Shown: in pieces, positions 1-11,833 of the stretch | Layout of the letters: every line of letters starts with the position of its first letter | How positions within the stretch are numbered: position 1 is the stretch's first letter | From: Nemertoderma westbladi | Lineage: Eukaryota; Xenacoelomorpha; Nemertodermatida; Nemertodermatidae | Direction of reading: 5' to 3' | NCBI GenBank assembly: GCA_032718475.1 | Contig: JAUCBJ010005048.1 | Coordinates: forward strand, 1 to 62,622 | Length of the DNA: 62,622 bases | Program-made: the position numbers and the translations under genes | Notes under the pieces: model-generated | What the model saw: the letters and a program-made list of their open reading frames with translations, nothing else | Databases searched by the model: none | What the model was told of the DNA's origin: nothing

Positions 1-2768
1 GGGTAACTGTTAAAGGGGTGAGTGTTTATTGTTACTCTGTTAGTGTTAAAGTGGTGAGTGTTTATTGTTACTCTGTTAGTGTTAAAGGGGTGAGTGTTTA
101 TTGTTACTCTGTTAGTGTTAAAGGGGTGAGTGTTTATTGTTACTCTGTTAGTGTTAAAGGGGTGAGTGTTTATTGTTACTCTGTTAGTGTTAAAGGGGTG
201 AGTGTTTATTGTTACTCTGTTAGTGTTAAAGGGGTAAGTGTTTATTGTTACTCTGTTAGTGTTAAAGGGGTGAGTGTTTATTGTTACTCTGTTAGTGTTA
301 AAGGGGTGAGTGTTTATTGTTACTCTGTTAGTGTTAAAGGGGTAAGTGTTTATTGTTACTCTGTTAGTGTTAAAGGGGTGAGTGTTTATTGTTACTCTGT
401 TAGTGTTAAAGGGGTAAGTGTTTATTGTTAATCTGTTAGTGTTAAAGGGGTGAGTGTTTATTGTTACTCTGTTAGTGTTAAAGGGGTGAGTGTTTATTGT
501 TACTATGTTAGTGTTAAAGGGGTGAGTGTTTATTGTTACTCTGTTAGTGTTACTTAAAGGGGTGAGTGTTTATTGTTACTCTGTTAGTGTTACTTAAAGG
601 GGTGAGTGTTTATTGTTACTCTGTTAGTGTTACTTAAAGAGGTGAGTGTTTATTGTTACTCTGTTAGTGTTACTTAAAGGGGTGAGTATTTATTGTTACT
701 CTGTTAGTGTTACTTAAAGGGGTGAGTGTTTATTGTTACTCTGTTAGTGTTAAAGGGGTGAGTGTTTATTGTTACTCTGTTAGTGTTACTTAAAGGGGTG
801 AGTGTTTATTGTTACTCTGTTAGTGTTAAAGGGGTGAGTGTTTATTGTTACTCTGTTAAGTGTTAAAGGGGTGAGTGTTTATTGTTACTCTGTTAGTGTT
901 AAAGGGGTGAGTGTTTATTGTTACTCTGTTAGTGTTACTTAAAGGGGTGAGTGTTTATTGTTACTCTGTTAGTGTTAAAGGGGTGAGTGTTTATTGTTAC
1001 TCTGTTAAGTGTTTAAAGGGGTGAGTGTTTATTGTTACTCTGTTAGTGTTAAAGGGGTGAGTGTTTATTGTTACTCTGTTAGTGTTACTTAAAGGGGTGA
1101 GTGTTTATTGTTACTCTGTTAGTGTTAAAGGGGTGAGTGTTTATTGTTACTCTGTTAGTGTTAAAGGGGTGAGTGTTTATTGTTACTCTGTTAGTGTTAA
1201 AGGGGTGAGTGTTTATTGTTACTCTGTTAGTGTTAAAGGGGTGAGTGTTTATTGTTACTCTGTTAGTGTTAAAGGGGTGAGTGTTTATTGTTACTCTGTT
1301 AGTGTTAAAGGGGTGAGTGTTTATTGTTACTCTGTTAGTGTTAAAGGGGTGAGTGTTTATTGTTACTCTGTTAGTGTTAAAGGGGTGAGTGTTTATTGTT
1401 ACTCTGTTAGTGTTAAAGGGGTAAGTGTTTATTGTTAATCTGTTAGTGTTAAAGGGGTGAGTGTTTATTGTTACTCTGTTAGTGTTAAAGGGGTGAGTGT
1501 TTATTGTTACTATGTTAGTGTTAAAGGGGTGAGTGTTTATTGTTACTCTGTTAGTGTTACTTAAAGGGGTGAGTGTTTATTGTTACTCTGTTAGTGTTAC
1601 TTAAAGGGGTGAGTGTTTATTGTTACTCTGTTAGTGTTACTTAAAGAGGTGAGTGTTTATTGTTACTCTGTTAGTGTTACTTAAAGGGGTGAGTATTTAT
1701 TGTTACTCTGTTAGTGTTACTTAAAGGGGTGAGTGTTTATTGTTACTCTGTTAGTGTTAAAGGGGTGAGTGTTTATTGTTACTCTGTTAGTGTTACTTAA
1801 AGGGGTGAGTGTTTATTGTTACTCTGTTAGTGTTAAAGGGGTGAGTGTTTATTGTTACTCTGTTAAGTGTTAAAGGGGTGAGTGTTTATTGTTACTCTGT
1901 TAGTGTTAAAGGGGTGAGTGTTTATTGTTACTCTGTTTGTGTGACTTAAAGGGGTGAGTGTTTATTGTTACTCTGTTAGTGTGACTTAAAGGGGTGAGTA
2001 TTTATTGTTACTCTGTTAGTGTTAAAGGGGTGAGTGTTTATTGTTACTCTGTTAGTGTTAAAGGGGTGAGTGTTTATTGTTACTCTGTTAGTGTTAAAGG
2101 GGTGAGTGTTTATTGTTACTCTGTTAGTGTTAAAGGGGTGAGTGTTTATTGTTACTCTGTTAGTATTAAAGGGGTGAGTGTTTATTGTTACTCTGTTAGT
2201 GTTACTTAAAGGGGTGAGTGTTTATTGTTACTCTGTTAGTGTTAAAGGGGTGAGTGTTTATTGTTACTCTGTTAGTGTTAAAGGGGTGAGTGTTTATTGT
2301 TACTCTGTTAAGTGTTAAAGGGGTGAGTGTTTATTGTTACTCTGTTAGTGTTACTTAGAGGGGTGAGTGTTTATTGTTACTCTGTTAGTGTTAAAGGGGT
2401 GAGTGTTTATTGTTACTCTGTTAGTGTTAAAGGGGTGAGTGTTTATTGTTACTCTGTTAGTGTTAAAGGGGTGAGTGTTTATTGTTACTCTGTTAGTGTT
2501 AAAGTGGTGAGTGTTTATTGTTACTCTGTTAGTGTTACTTAAAGGGGTGAGTGTTTATTGTTACTCTGTTAGTGTTAAAGGGGTGAGTGTTTATTGTTAC
2601 TCTGTTAGTGTTGAAGGGGTGAATGTTTATTGTTACTCTGTTAGTGTTAAAGGGGTGAGTGTTTATTGTTACTCTGTTAGTGTTACTTAAAGTGGTGAGT
2701 GTTTATTGTTAGTCTGTTAGTGTTAAAGGGACGAGTGTTTATTGTTACTCTGTTATTGTTAAAGTAAA
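1..2768. repeat. Minisatellite array 1, 36-bp unit with 40-bp variants
   Basis: Roughly 75 head-to-tail copies of a 36-bp unit with core GTGAGTGTTTATTGTTACTC. Variant units carry an extra ACTT and are 40 bp long. The array is cut by the window start. A higher-order period of 1007 bp is visible: rare variants at 430, 501, 636, 684 and 851 recur at 1437, 1508, 1643, 1691 and 1858. Because 36 is a multiple of three, long frames with a 12-residue periodic translation appear; they break wherever the 4-bp insertion occurs and are not genes. Confidence 0.97.
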
Positions 2769-2789
2769 ATCAACACCCCGTATACTCGT

Positions 2790-5421
2790 GTGACTTACTT
2801 TATCTACTTGTGATTCACTTTGAACTACTTGTGACTCACTTAGAAACACGTGTGACCTACTTTGAACTACTTGTGACTTAACTATGAACTACGTATGACT
2901 TACTTTGTACTACTTGTGACTCACTTTGTACTACTTGTGACTCACTTTGTACTACTTATGACTCACTTTGGGCTACTTGTGACTCACTTTGAACCACGTT
3001 TGACTCACTTTGTATTGTACTACTTGAGACTTAACTATGAACTACTTATTACTTACTTTGTACTACTTATGACTCACTTTGCGCTACTTGTGACTCACTT
3101 TGAACCACGTGTGACTCATTTTGTATTGTATTACTTGTGACTTAACTATGAACTATTGTGACTTACTTTGTACGACTTGTAACTCACTTTGTACTACTTA
3201 TGACTCACTTTGCGCTACTTGTGACTCACTTAGAACCACGTGTGACTCACTTTGTATTGTACTACTTGTGACTTAGCTATGAACTACTTATGACCTACTG
3301 TGTACTACTTGTGACTCACTTTGTACTACTTGTGACTCACTTTGCGCTACTTGTGACTCACTTTGAACCACGTGTGACTCATTTTGTATTGTATTACTTG
3401 TGACTTAACTATGAACTATTGTGACTTACTTTGTACGACTTGTAACTCACTTTGTACTACTTATGACTCACTTTGCGCTACTTGTGACTCACTTAGAACC
3501 ACGTGTGACTCACTTTGTATTGTACTACTTGTGACTTAGCTATGAACTACTTATGACCTACTGTGTACTACTTGTGACTCACTTTGTACTACTTGTGACT
3601 CACTTTGTACTACTTATGACTCACTTTGCGCTACTTGTGACTAACTTAGAACCACGTGTGACTCACTTTGAACTACTTGTGACTTAACTATGAACTACTT
3701 ATGACTTAACTATGAACTACTTGTGACTTACTTTGTACTACTTGTGACTCACTTAGAACCACGTGTGACTCACTTTGTACTACTTGTGACTTAACTATGA
3801 ACTACTTATGACTCATATTACGCTACTTGTGACTCACTTAGAACTACGTGTGACTCACTTTGTACTACTTGTGACTTAACTATGAACTACTTATGACTCA
3901 CTTTGAACTACTTGTGACTTAACTATGAACTTCTTATGACCTACTGTGTACTACTTATGACTTACTTTGTACTACTTATGACTTATATTGTACTACTTGT
4001 GACTCACTTTGTACTACTTGTGACTCACTTTGTACTACTTATGACTCACGTTGCGCTACTTGTGACTCACTTAGAACCACGTGTGACTCACTTTGAACTA
4101 CTTGTGGCTTAACTATGAACTTCTTATGACCTACTGTGTACTACTTGTGACTCACTTTGTACTACTTGTGACTCACTTTGTACTACTTATGACTCACTTT
4201 GCGCTACTTGTGACTCACTTTGAACTACTTGTGACTTAACTATGAACTTCTTATGACCTACTGTGTACTACTTGTGACTCACTTTGTACTACTTGTGACT
4301 CACTTTGTACTACTTATGACTCACTTTGCGCTACTTGTGACTCACTTTGAACTACTTGTGACTTAACTATGAACTTCTTATGACCTACTGTGTACTACTT
4401 GTGACTCACTTTGTACTACTTGTGACTCACTTTGTACTACTTATGACTCACATTGCGCTACTTGCGACTCACTTTGTACTACTTGTGACTCACTTTGTAC
4501 TACTTATGACTCACTTTGCGCTACTTGTGACTCACTTAGAACCTCGTGTGACTCACTTTGAACTACTTGTGACTTAACTATGAACTTCTTATGACCTACT
4601 GTGTACTACTTGTGACTCACTTTGTACTACTTGTGACTCACTTTGTACTACTTGTGACTCATTTTGCGCTACTTGTGACTCACTTAGAACCACGTGGGAC
4701 TCACTTTGAACTACTTGTGACTTAACTATGAACTTCTTATGACCTACTGTGTACTACTTGTGACTCACTTTGTACTACTTGTGACTCACTTTGTACTACT
4801 TATGACTCACTTTGCGCTACTTGTGACTCACTTTGAACTACTTGTGACTTAACTATGAACTTCTTATGACCTACTGTGTACTACTTGTGACTCACTTTGT
4901 ACTACTTGTGACTCACTTTGTACTACTTATGACTCACTTTGCGCTACTTGCGACTCACTTTGTACTACTTGTGACTCACTTTGTACTACTTATGACTCAC
5001 TTTGCGCTACTTGTGACTCACTTTGAACTACTTGTGACTTAACTATGAACTTCTTATGACCTACTGTGTACTACTTGTGACTCACTTTGTACTACTTGTG
5101 ACTCACTTTGTACTACTTATGACTCACTTTGCGCTACTTGTGACTCACTTAGAACCACGTGTGACTCACTTTGAACTACTTGTGACTTAACTATGAACTT
5201 CTTATGACCTACTGTGTACTACTTGTGACTCACTTTGTACTACTTGTGACTCACTTTGTACTACTTGTGACTCACTTTGTACTACTTTTGACTCACTTAG
5301 CGCTACTTGTGACTCACTTAGAACCACGTGTGACTCACTTTGAACTACTTGTGACTTAACTATGAACTTCTTATGACCTACTGTGTACTACTTGTGACTC
5401 ATTTTGTACTACTTATGACTC
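2790..5421. repeat. Minisatellite array 2, 21-bp unit
   Basis: Tandem repeat of a 21-bp unit, TTTGTACTACTTGTGACTCA plus C, with variants such as TTTGCGCTACTT, TTAGAACCACGTG and AACTATGAACTTC. The AACTATGAACTTC variant recurs at 4111, 4238, 4365, 4576, 4724, 4851, 5041, 5189 and 5358. The spacings are 127 bp or 127 plus a multiple of 21, so a compound unit has amplified with gain or loss of single 21-mers. Open frames here (seven-residue periodicity) are repeat artefacts. The array is interrupted by a LINE at 5422. Confidence 0.96.
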
Positions 5422-7082
5422 TACTACTAGGATCGGCATGCTGCATTGCAGCTGCATTTTTAAAAATGCTGTGCCGGCTTGTCAACAAAATTGCACCGCC
5501 ACAACTCCCTATCACCCATGACACTTGCTAGATCATCCGCATCTTTAAGGCCAGTGTCCTTTAAGATGCGTCTCAAGAAAGTCATGGGCTGTCCATGTGC
5601 TTATTCACTCCATGAGGCTGCCAAAGTACAAGATTATGCACTGGCTGGTCCTCACGGCGAAAGCAATGTCCTGCAAAGCGGAGGCGATTTTGTTCTAGTG
5701 TCAAGCTTGGGGGAACCAATGAGACACCTCCAATGTTATATAGTGTCTGGTTGGAGATGTGTGCATTGTACTTGACACAATGAACCCGGCGTAGCATTCT
5801 TGTGAATGTGCCATCCAGAGATTTGGTGTCCTCGGCAGTTAGAGCCCAGCATGGACTCCCGTAGAGGAGTACTGGAACTACTGCTGCTCTAAATAATCGG
5901 ACCTTAAGTTTCCGATTAATTCTCGGTGACTTCCAAATCCTGGAAAGCCTATTCAAGGCTGCCCATGCCTTTCCCTTACGTATTCGAAGGTCCTCACCTG
6001 ACTTCCGGATCCATGATCCCAGGTAACAGAAGTCGTCCACATGCTCAAGCATACCATCCTTTGAGCTTATGCTCATCCGATCAGAGACTTGCTGAGGACT
6101 TTCAAAGTTAACTGTCAGAATTTTGGTCTTTCTGGAGTTAATAAAAAGACCAACACTAGAAGCAGCATGTTCTAATGAGCTGAGGAGCCGTTGGGCTCCC
6201 TCTAATGATTCTGAGAGTACTCCTAAGTCATCAGCAAAGTCTAGATCAGTTAGGTACTTGGCAGGATTTCCTCGACTTCTGGAGCCAGTAGGTGGAGTTA
6301 TCATCACCCCATCATCATTATAATGATCTAAGGACATGCGTAGAACATAGTCAACCACAATAATGAATAAGAATGGTGCAAGTGTGTCTCCTTGGAGGAC
6401 GCCCCATAACACTTCAAATGGTTCTGTGTCTACTGTCACAATAATGAATAAGAATGGTGCAAGTGTGTTTCCTTGGAGGACGCCCCATAACACTTCAAAT
6501 GGTTCTGTGTCACCGTCAACAGTAGACACAAATGTTGTCGAACCATCATATACTGATCTGATTGCTGCAATAATTTCATCAGGAATCCCATATAATGAAA
6601 GTATGCTGAACATACGTGAGCGAGAGACTGAATCAAAGGCCTTGAAGAAGTCAACAAAGATAACAGCCAGATGCCTGTCTTTCTTTTTTGATAACTCTTC
6701 AATTATCCTTCTAAGTGCCAAAATGGGCTCCATGGTCCCACGACCTTTACGGAACCCATTCTGATTTCCACGGAGCAGTCTCTCAATGGGATCCCTGATG
6801 CGATTTAATAGAATCCTATTGTATAGCTTTGCAGCAATCGAGATCAATGAGATTCCCCGAAAAGAACCATAGAGTGTTAGGTTGCCCTTCTTGGGAACTG
6901 GCACCAACTTATTTGTTTTCATTTCTTGTGGGACTCTTGTTGTTCGGTACATGTCTACTATGATGGGATAGATGAGCTTTAAACACTCAGGTATTTTAAA
7001 TACCTCAGGGGGAACACCATCTACTTCTGCAAAGGAGATATCGCCAATGGGAATATCTGGGAGTACAGACTCAGACACTTTT
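5422..7082 (-). mobile_element. 5'-truncated non-LTR retrotransposon (LINE) fragment
   Basis: A minus-strand LINE piece sits inside minisatellite array 2, with 21-bp repeats on both sides. ACTTATGACTC occurs immediately left (5411-5421) and right (7083-7093), a plausible 11-bp target duplication. That match is weak evidence because it lies in repeat sequence. The element begins inside its coding region (no endonuclease domain and no start codon), as expected for 5' truncation. No poly(A) tail is seen at the left (3') end. The first ~340 bp of its coding strand recur at 16253-16586, and related degenerate pieces lie at 34890-35076 and 52825-53060, so the family has several copies here. Confidence 0.85.
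5582..7078 (-). pseudogene. LINE reverse transcriptase with an 81-bp internal duplication
   Basis: A 498-residue open frame without an ATG (its first codon is GTG) encodes a LINE reverse transcriptase from the fingers to the region after the thumb. Visible motifs are VPVPKKG near residue 60, the motif A aspartate in FVDFFKAFDS, motif B (GVLQGDTLAPFLF), the catalytic box FADD in place of YADD, and the later YLGS and LLYGSPCWAL motifs. The motif B segment is present twice: 6361-6441 and 6442-6522 are an in-frame 81-bp tandem duplication adding 27 residues to the palm. That should disrupt the fold, so activity is doubtful. Clade is not assigned; the YLGS/LLYGS architecture is shared by several LINE clades. 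Confidence 0.85.
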
Positions 7083-7180
7083 ACTTATGACTCACTTTGC
7101 ACCACTTGTGACTCACTTTGAACCACGTGTGACTCATTTTGGATTGTACTACTTGTGACTTAACTATGACCTACTTAATG
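7083..7180. repeat. Right-hand remnant of minisatellite array 2
   Basis: About five 21-bp units of array 2 resume directly after the LINE, confirming that the LINE inserted into the array. The same remnant is duplicated at 16591-16688. Confidence 0.9.
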
Positions 7181-7584
7181 ACTTAATGAATCTACTTGAA
7201 AAGATTTGAAGATAATATATAGGTTAACTTACCATTTACCATAATTTAACTAACCTCAAGGTATTCACGTTCCTGAACTCCGGGCTTATTTTCTCTGGTT
7301 TGCTACAAGTATAGTGAAATATTGCAGCATAGGTTAAAGCCGGTAGGTTTCTCCTGTCCGCTTTTTCGAAACCGGCCTCCATTACACCTTGATGGTAACT
7401 GTATAATAACTTTTACTTGTACCGCTGTAGCCACTATTGAAAAAAAAATGCTCCTTAAAATTCTAGAATTTTTACCAGCTAGCTAAATAACTAGACAAAA
7501 AAACTAAATAATTTCCATCTAGTGCTAATCTACCGATCCCGCATTGTTCGCTGTAAAACCGATTAAAAAATCGATTAATGAAAC
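7181..7584. other. Non-coding left flank of BEL/Pao element A
   Basis: AT-rich unique sequence with no supported gene. It ends in GAAAC (7580-7584), the target-site duplication of element A. The whole stretch is repeated at 16689-17092, inside the element. Confidence 0.8.
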
Positions 7585-8756
7585 TGTTCGCGCTTTCAGA
7601 CCTTTAGCAGTTTAACCTGCCAAATTTAGATGTCTTCTAGATTATAAATCGACTTTAGCATATGACGAGTATTTGATACACTACATTAGCCGAAGCCAGT
7701 CTATGCGCGACCATTCACCCGCTGGATATACCCGGGAGACTGGATTCGGAAGCTTTGACCTTATTGCGGTGTAGGCCTACTGTATTATTCGACTGATTGT
7801 TAATATATAATCTCTGACCAATATTATTCACTTTCGGGAAATATTAACAGTTCCTTTAGGACGTGGCGCTCTAAATATGTAAACAGAGTTATGACTTACA
7901 CTAGACACAACGGGATGGCTATGGATTCACGTATAAAGCGCATTCTTTAGGAGATGCTTCGTTATCAGTCACAATCATGCACACTACCGCACAATGCTGC
8001 ACACCGATCTGCCGACCTTCACTAATTTTAGTCACATATAAAGAGAACAACCACTGACTCATGTAGTGCCTATGAAATAGCATTAGATTCACTCCAAAAC
8101 CAATATAATGTAAGTCGCAATTGTTATATGTAACCGGTCTCTCTAACCTTCAGTATATCAAGAAGATTGGGGTTTCTGATTATTTAGCGATATTATCCAA
8201 TATAATAATATTCCATCAACTGATATAATTAATAACCGACAGTAAATAGCAGTAAAAATGCGGTGTTTTGGTTTGATATTGATTAGTTTGTATTGGTTGT
8301 TTGTTTGTGTGATAACGGTTATACGTTCTATGATCAAGCCTACTAATGTTTTGCTAAAGCCTGAAAAACACAGAGATTCCAAAGCCGGTCTTCTGGCATC
8401 AGGAAAAAATGTCAACATAAACAGTAATGCATTGCGCGATTTCCCGGAGGTTTCTGTACAAATAACAGGAGAATCGCTCTGATTGGTTGTCCGAACAAAG
8501 GAACAAAGAAAAAGCTACACGTGTACAGATCAGCTGTTAGCCGTCGTCATAGTAACTACACTGTGTCAAGAGGATTTTAGCGTATTGCGACATAAAATTG
8601 CTAGTTATGTCCGCTAAAGTACACATACAGAAGAAATGGCTTTTTATGTTCACTAAAACACCAGTACAGTAAGGAAACGGCTTTTTATGTCCGTTAAACC
8701 AACTACAGAGTACTTTGCGGGGAAAATAACCAGCTAATTCCGCAAAAGCTGTTACA
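7585..8756 (-). repeat. 3' LTR of BEL/Pao element A
   Basis: Starts TGTTCGCGCTTTCAGACC and ends GCTGTTACA in plus-strand orientation. It matches the LTR at 17093-18264 at a constant offset of 9508 bp, with no indel and one substitution noticed (8751 G versus T). Immediately inside is CCGCTCCC (8757-8764), which on the element's coding strand is the purine run GGGAGCGG abutting the LTR, a plausible polypurine tract. Open frames inside the LTR (8158-8482) recur in the other copy only because the LTRs are identical. Confidence 0.93.
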
Positions 8757-9758
8757 CCGCTCCCAGAAAATGGGATTTAATTCTATAAAATATAAAAAAT
8801 CACAGTTTCTAAAATATAAAAATACTCTAAACAGTTAGTCTTTCTTACGCGGACGGCGCTTACGCAGTTTTTTGAGGCTAGCAAGAGTCCTTTTCTCTTT
8901 GGGGCGAGCCACTTTACTAGGAGGGCTATAACTCCCTATAACTCCTGGGTGAAGGGTGCAATACAATTGCATCAGAAGATTTAAGGTTATGGTCGATGTC
9001 TCGTCCATTTCGATATGCTTCTCCTCGAGCTGATTTTCCTCCGCTTATCGTTGGATGCGTTCGTCCAAAAACTCTTGCAGAGAATAGGATCGTCCAAGTT
9101 CGATATCTTCTTAGAGATTCTGGATTTCCTGATCGAACTGAGATAAAGCTAATTCGTTTACCGCTTGGACTTGCTGCTGCAATTTACGTTTCTCTAAACA
9201 ATTGTAAGTTCCTTTTCCGATCTTTTGACGAATAGCGTCTAACGCATTTCGTACAACTCTCTCCTCCGCCTCGGTGACAGGTTGTATCGGGTTAAACAGG
9301 GACGATGATACGGTTGAATGACGATATTAGATGTCCGCGTCCCAATCCGGCTAGGTAAGATGGGCGAATATCTAGGGAGCCCACAACCGGAGTGCCACCG
9401 ACTAATTGTTCGGGTAACCCTAGATCTTTGAACAGTGAGTACAGTTCGGGAGGATCCATGATACTATTAGGATCAAGAGCCTGAGGTCTTAACTAGGGGA
9501 TGAGGAGGTCTGACCGAGTATTCCGGAACTCTGATCATAGGTCTAATTAAGGATCGTTTGAATCGAGCGAGCGTAGGTGATACATCGAACAAGTTTCGCT
9601 CGAAACTCCCATAAATATAGCGAGTAAAACCGTGTTTAAAGCAACGTCTCTACGGATGTTTATGTCTTTCCGTTTGTTGGTTGGGTCTTGGGCATTCATC
9701 GCAATAATACCAAATACACACGTCTTGTAGGGGAAACGCGGGTGATATTTATTTGGTT
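8757..9758 (-). pseudogene. 3' part of BEL/Pao accessory coding region, element A
   Basis: Between the accessory frame at 9759-10205 and the 3' LTR, minus-strand translations keep blocks shared with element B (39050-39960). One block begins MDPPELYSLFKDLGLPEQL near 9458; another is a Gln/Glu/Leu-rich, coiled-coil-like segment near 9050-9230. Stops and frame changes interrupt them. Relative to B, about 190 bp is deleted near 9759. Plus-strand frames across this region are shadows. Function is unknown. Confidence 0.5.
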
Positions 9759-10205
9759 TTACAATGTTTCTCTCAAGGATTCCAAATATACGTTGGAGTT
9801 ACCGCGTTTATCCGGTTCTTTAACGTCTTCTCTTTCGATTCGATTTCGAATAGAATTTTCGCATTCGATTTTCAGTTTATCGTTCCGACTCCGCTGGGTA
9901 GGATATTTAAATAGTACCATTTCCCTTTCGGTGTCGACATCGTCCATATCGTGTAAATCGATAGGATGACCAGTAGTTAAGAAGTCCATATACGTACCAT
10001 TACGATGCGTATAGCGAGCAGTGAATTTTCGATAGTCCAATTCACGCGTAAGTTGCTCCTGGGACATCGGCGGTTCGATATAACGACCATCGTCCTCCGT
10101 AGTAGTTGGACTAGCGTCGCTGCGTATCAAGCTATCAACAAACGCTTGCAACGGTAGAGTATATTTCTCCCTGATACCAAGATCATCTTCTATCAACTCA
10201 GTCAT
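9759..10205 (-). CDS. BEL/Pao accessory ORF (unknown function), element A
   Basis: A 148-residue minus-strand frame starting with ATG at 10205, 1.6 kb downstream of pol and upstream of the 3' LTR. The protein is acidic at the start (MTELIEDDLGIREKY) and charged throughout, with RKFTARYTHRNGTYMDFL near residue 60. I see no signal peptide or membrane segment, so it does not look like an envelope protein. Element B has the same region at 40273-40606 with mostly conservative changes but with a stop and a frameshift. Conservation in two diverged copies suggests it was a real gene of the family. Its position would require a spliced or internally initiated mRNA. I do not recognise the family. Confidence 0.55.
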   Translation of the reverse strand: MTELIEDDLGIREKYTLPLQAFVDSLIRSDASPTTTEDDGRYIEPPMSQEQLTRELDYRKFTARYTHRNGTYMDFLTTGHPIDLHDMDDVDTEREMVLFKYPTQRSRNDKLKIECENSIRNRIEREDVKEPDKRGNSNVYLESLRETL

Positions 10206-11833
10206 GGCTGCTATATGAGTTTATCAATATTATAATGAGTTTATAATTAGGCTAGCGGGCGTCGCTGCCTACCCCTCTCGGCCCCCGGACAGCGCAAGAT
10301 CCTCAGCGCTGGTGTACTTTCGCCGATGTGCCTATCGCCAACGTCGTAGCTGCACAACGACCACAACAACCAGCGCGAGTCACTCCACCGTCCGTCCCAA
10401 AGGCTCAGATTTACTTCAGGTTCTTACTGGAGAGTTAGGGCTACTTTCACAATTGCGACTCGCTACTGTAAACACACTTTAGTAGTAACATTCACCTATA
10501 AACGCACAAATTCCACACAACTGTCACAAATTGTACACATGCAGGCCATTTGTTCGTTAGTCAGTGCCTTCCAGAATGCCACGTTATTATTGGGTATCCT
10601 GGGATACTAGCAGTATGCTATTTATTCCTTATGCCATTCAATGGGGCAAGCCTTTATTGTTCTTTTAACTCACTTCTAATTCTAGCGTGGTTGTTGCCAT
10701 GGTGACATTATGGAAAGCTAGCAGTAGAATTAGGGTAATTCTCATGCATACAGATCTGGGATGCTATTTAATAGTAATTCTTTAATTGTCAATATTCCTC
10801 TTTATACATGATTTTATGAATTTTGTCGGCTATTGACTATATATTGGAGATTCTCGCACACTAATATACTTAATAGGGTGAATCTCCGCTCCCATGATCT
10901 ATTAATTAATGGAATTTTGGGAATGTTATAAATTGTATAAAAATGACAATTTTATCAAATTCATTAAAAGATGAATTTAAATTTATTCCCGTAAATTTTA
11001 TTATTTAATATTAAATAGACACAATTTTATTCCAGAACATGTCTGGGGACTGGAATCCTTGATTCTAGGAAATTGGTCTTTTTAAGAATATCGGTAAGTG
11101 CTACGATATCTTAATAGACTAGAATTTTAAAGGATCGAAAATTTGACAGATTTTGTAAATATTAATAATTAATATTTAGGATGGGCACCGGTTTATTCCA
11201 GAACTTGTCTGGGGACATTAATCACTGATTCTAGAATTTTGTCTTTCAAGTATATCGGTGGGTGCCGCGATATCTTAATCGACTAGAATTACAGATGGTC
11301 AAAGGGTTTAACAGATTTATTTGCGTTGTACGCTACTGTTAAAGGGACATCACGCTACTATATGTATTATTTAATATACGGTATGAGAGCAATATCGCAC
11401 GAAGCAATGTCAGTTGTTAATGTCGTTTCCAAGGTCTACCCAGAGCTTGGTTTAGCCGAGACACGAGGATCTCAATTTTGCATTCCTAATACTCTACTTT
11501 ACCAATAATACTTGAATATAGTAGGAGCTTTATTGTACTTTAATAAGTACGGATATTTCATCTTACTGTAGTTACGTATTTGTAATGTAATACACAGTAA
11601 GGAAAGAGAAAAATAATTATTTCTCGCCGTCGTTGTAAATATATAATATATAAGTAATTAAGTAATAAACACTAATATATATTGCACTAATCTACTAAAT
11701 AATCGCTAAAATAACATTCTACTAAATCAAATTAAAGAAAACGATTATAATAAAATTACATAATAATACATACATAAATATAAAATAATAAAAACAAATA
11801 CAAAATATAGTCACACACCCACTCCAGCCGTTG
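10206..11833. other. Non-coding spacer between pol and accessory region, element A
   Basis: No coding frame is supported. GC-rich next to the accessory ATG (10250-10400), AT-rich elsewhere. Two blocks near 11030 and 11200 share TTCCAGAACNTGTCTGGGGA followed by a CGATATCTTAAT-type segment, so a ~160-bp unit is imperfectly repeated. The equivalent region in element B is 40607-42243. Confidence 0.7.

Noticed and set aside
18-2542. Open frames encoding a 12-residue periodic protein (VSVYCYSVSVKG repeats)
   Set aside because: The 36-bp repeat period is a multiple of three, so frames stay open automatically; they break at every 40-bp variant unit and start or stop at arbitrary points.
2895-4577. 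Hydrophobic periodic frames (FVLLVTH repeats) suggesting membrane proteins
   Set aside because: Same artefact from the 21-bp array; no start context, no continuity, and the frame shifts wherever the compound unit has its extra base.
1-5421. CRISPR-like array
   Set aside because: Units are directly tandem without unique spacers, and the genome is animal; these are minisatellites.
8158-8482. Conserved small frames at 8158-8482 and 17666-17990
   Set aside because: Identical because they lie in the two LTRs of one element; the equivalent LTR positions of element B do not preserve them.
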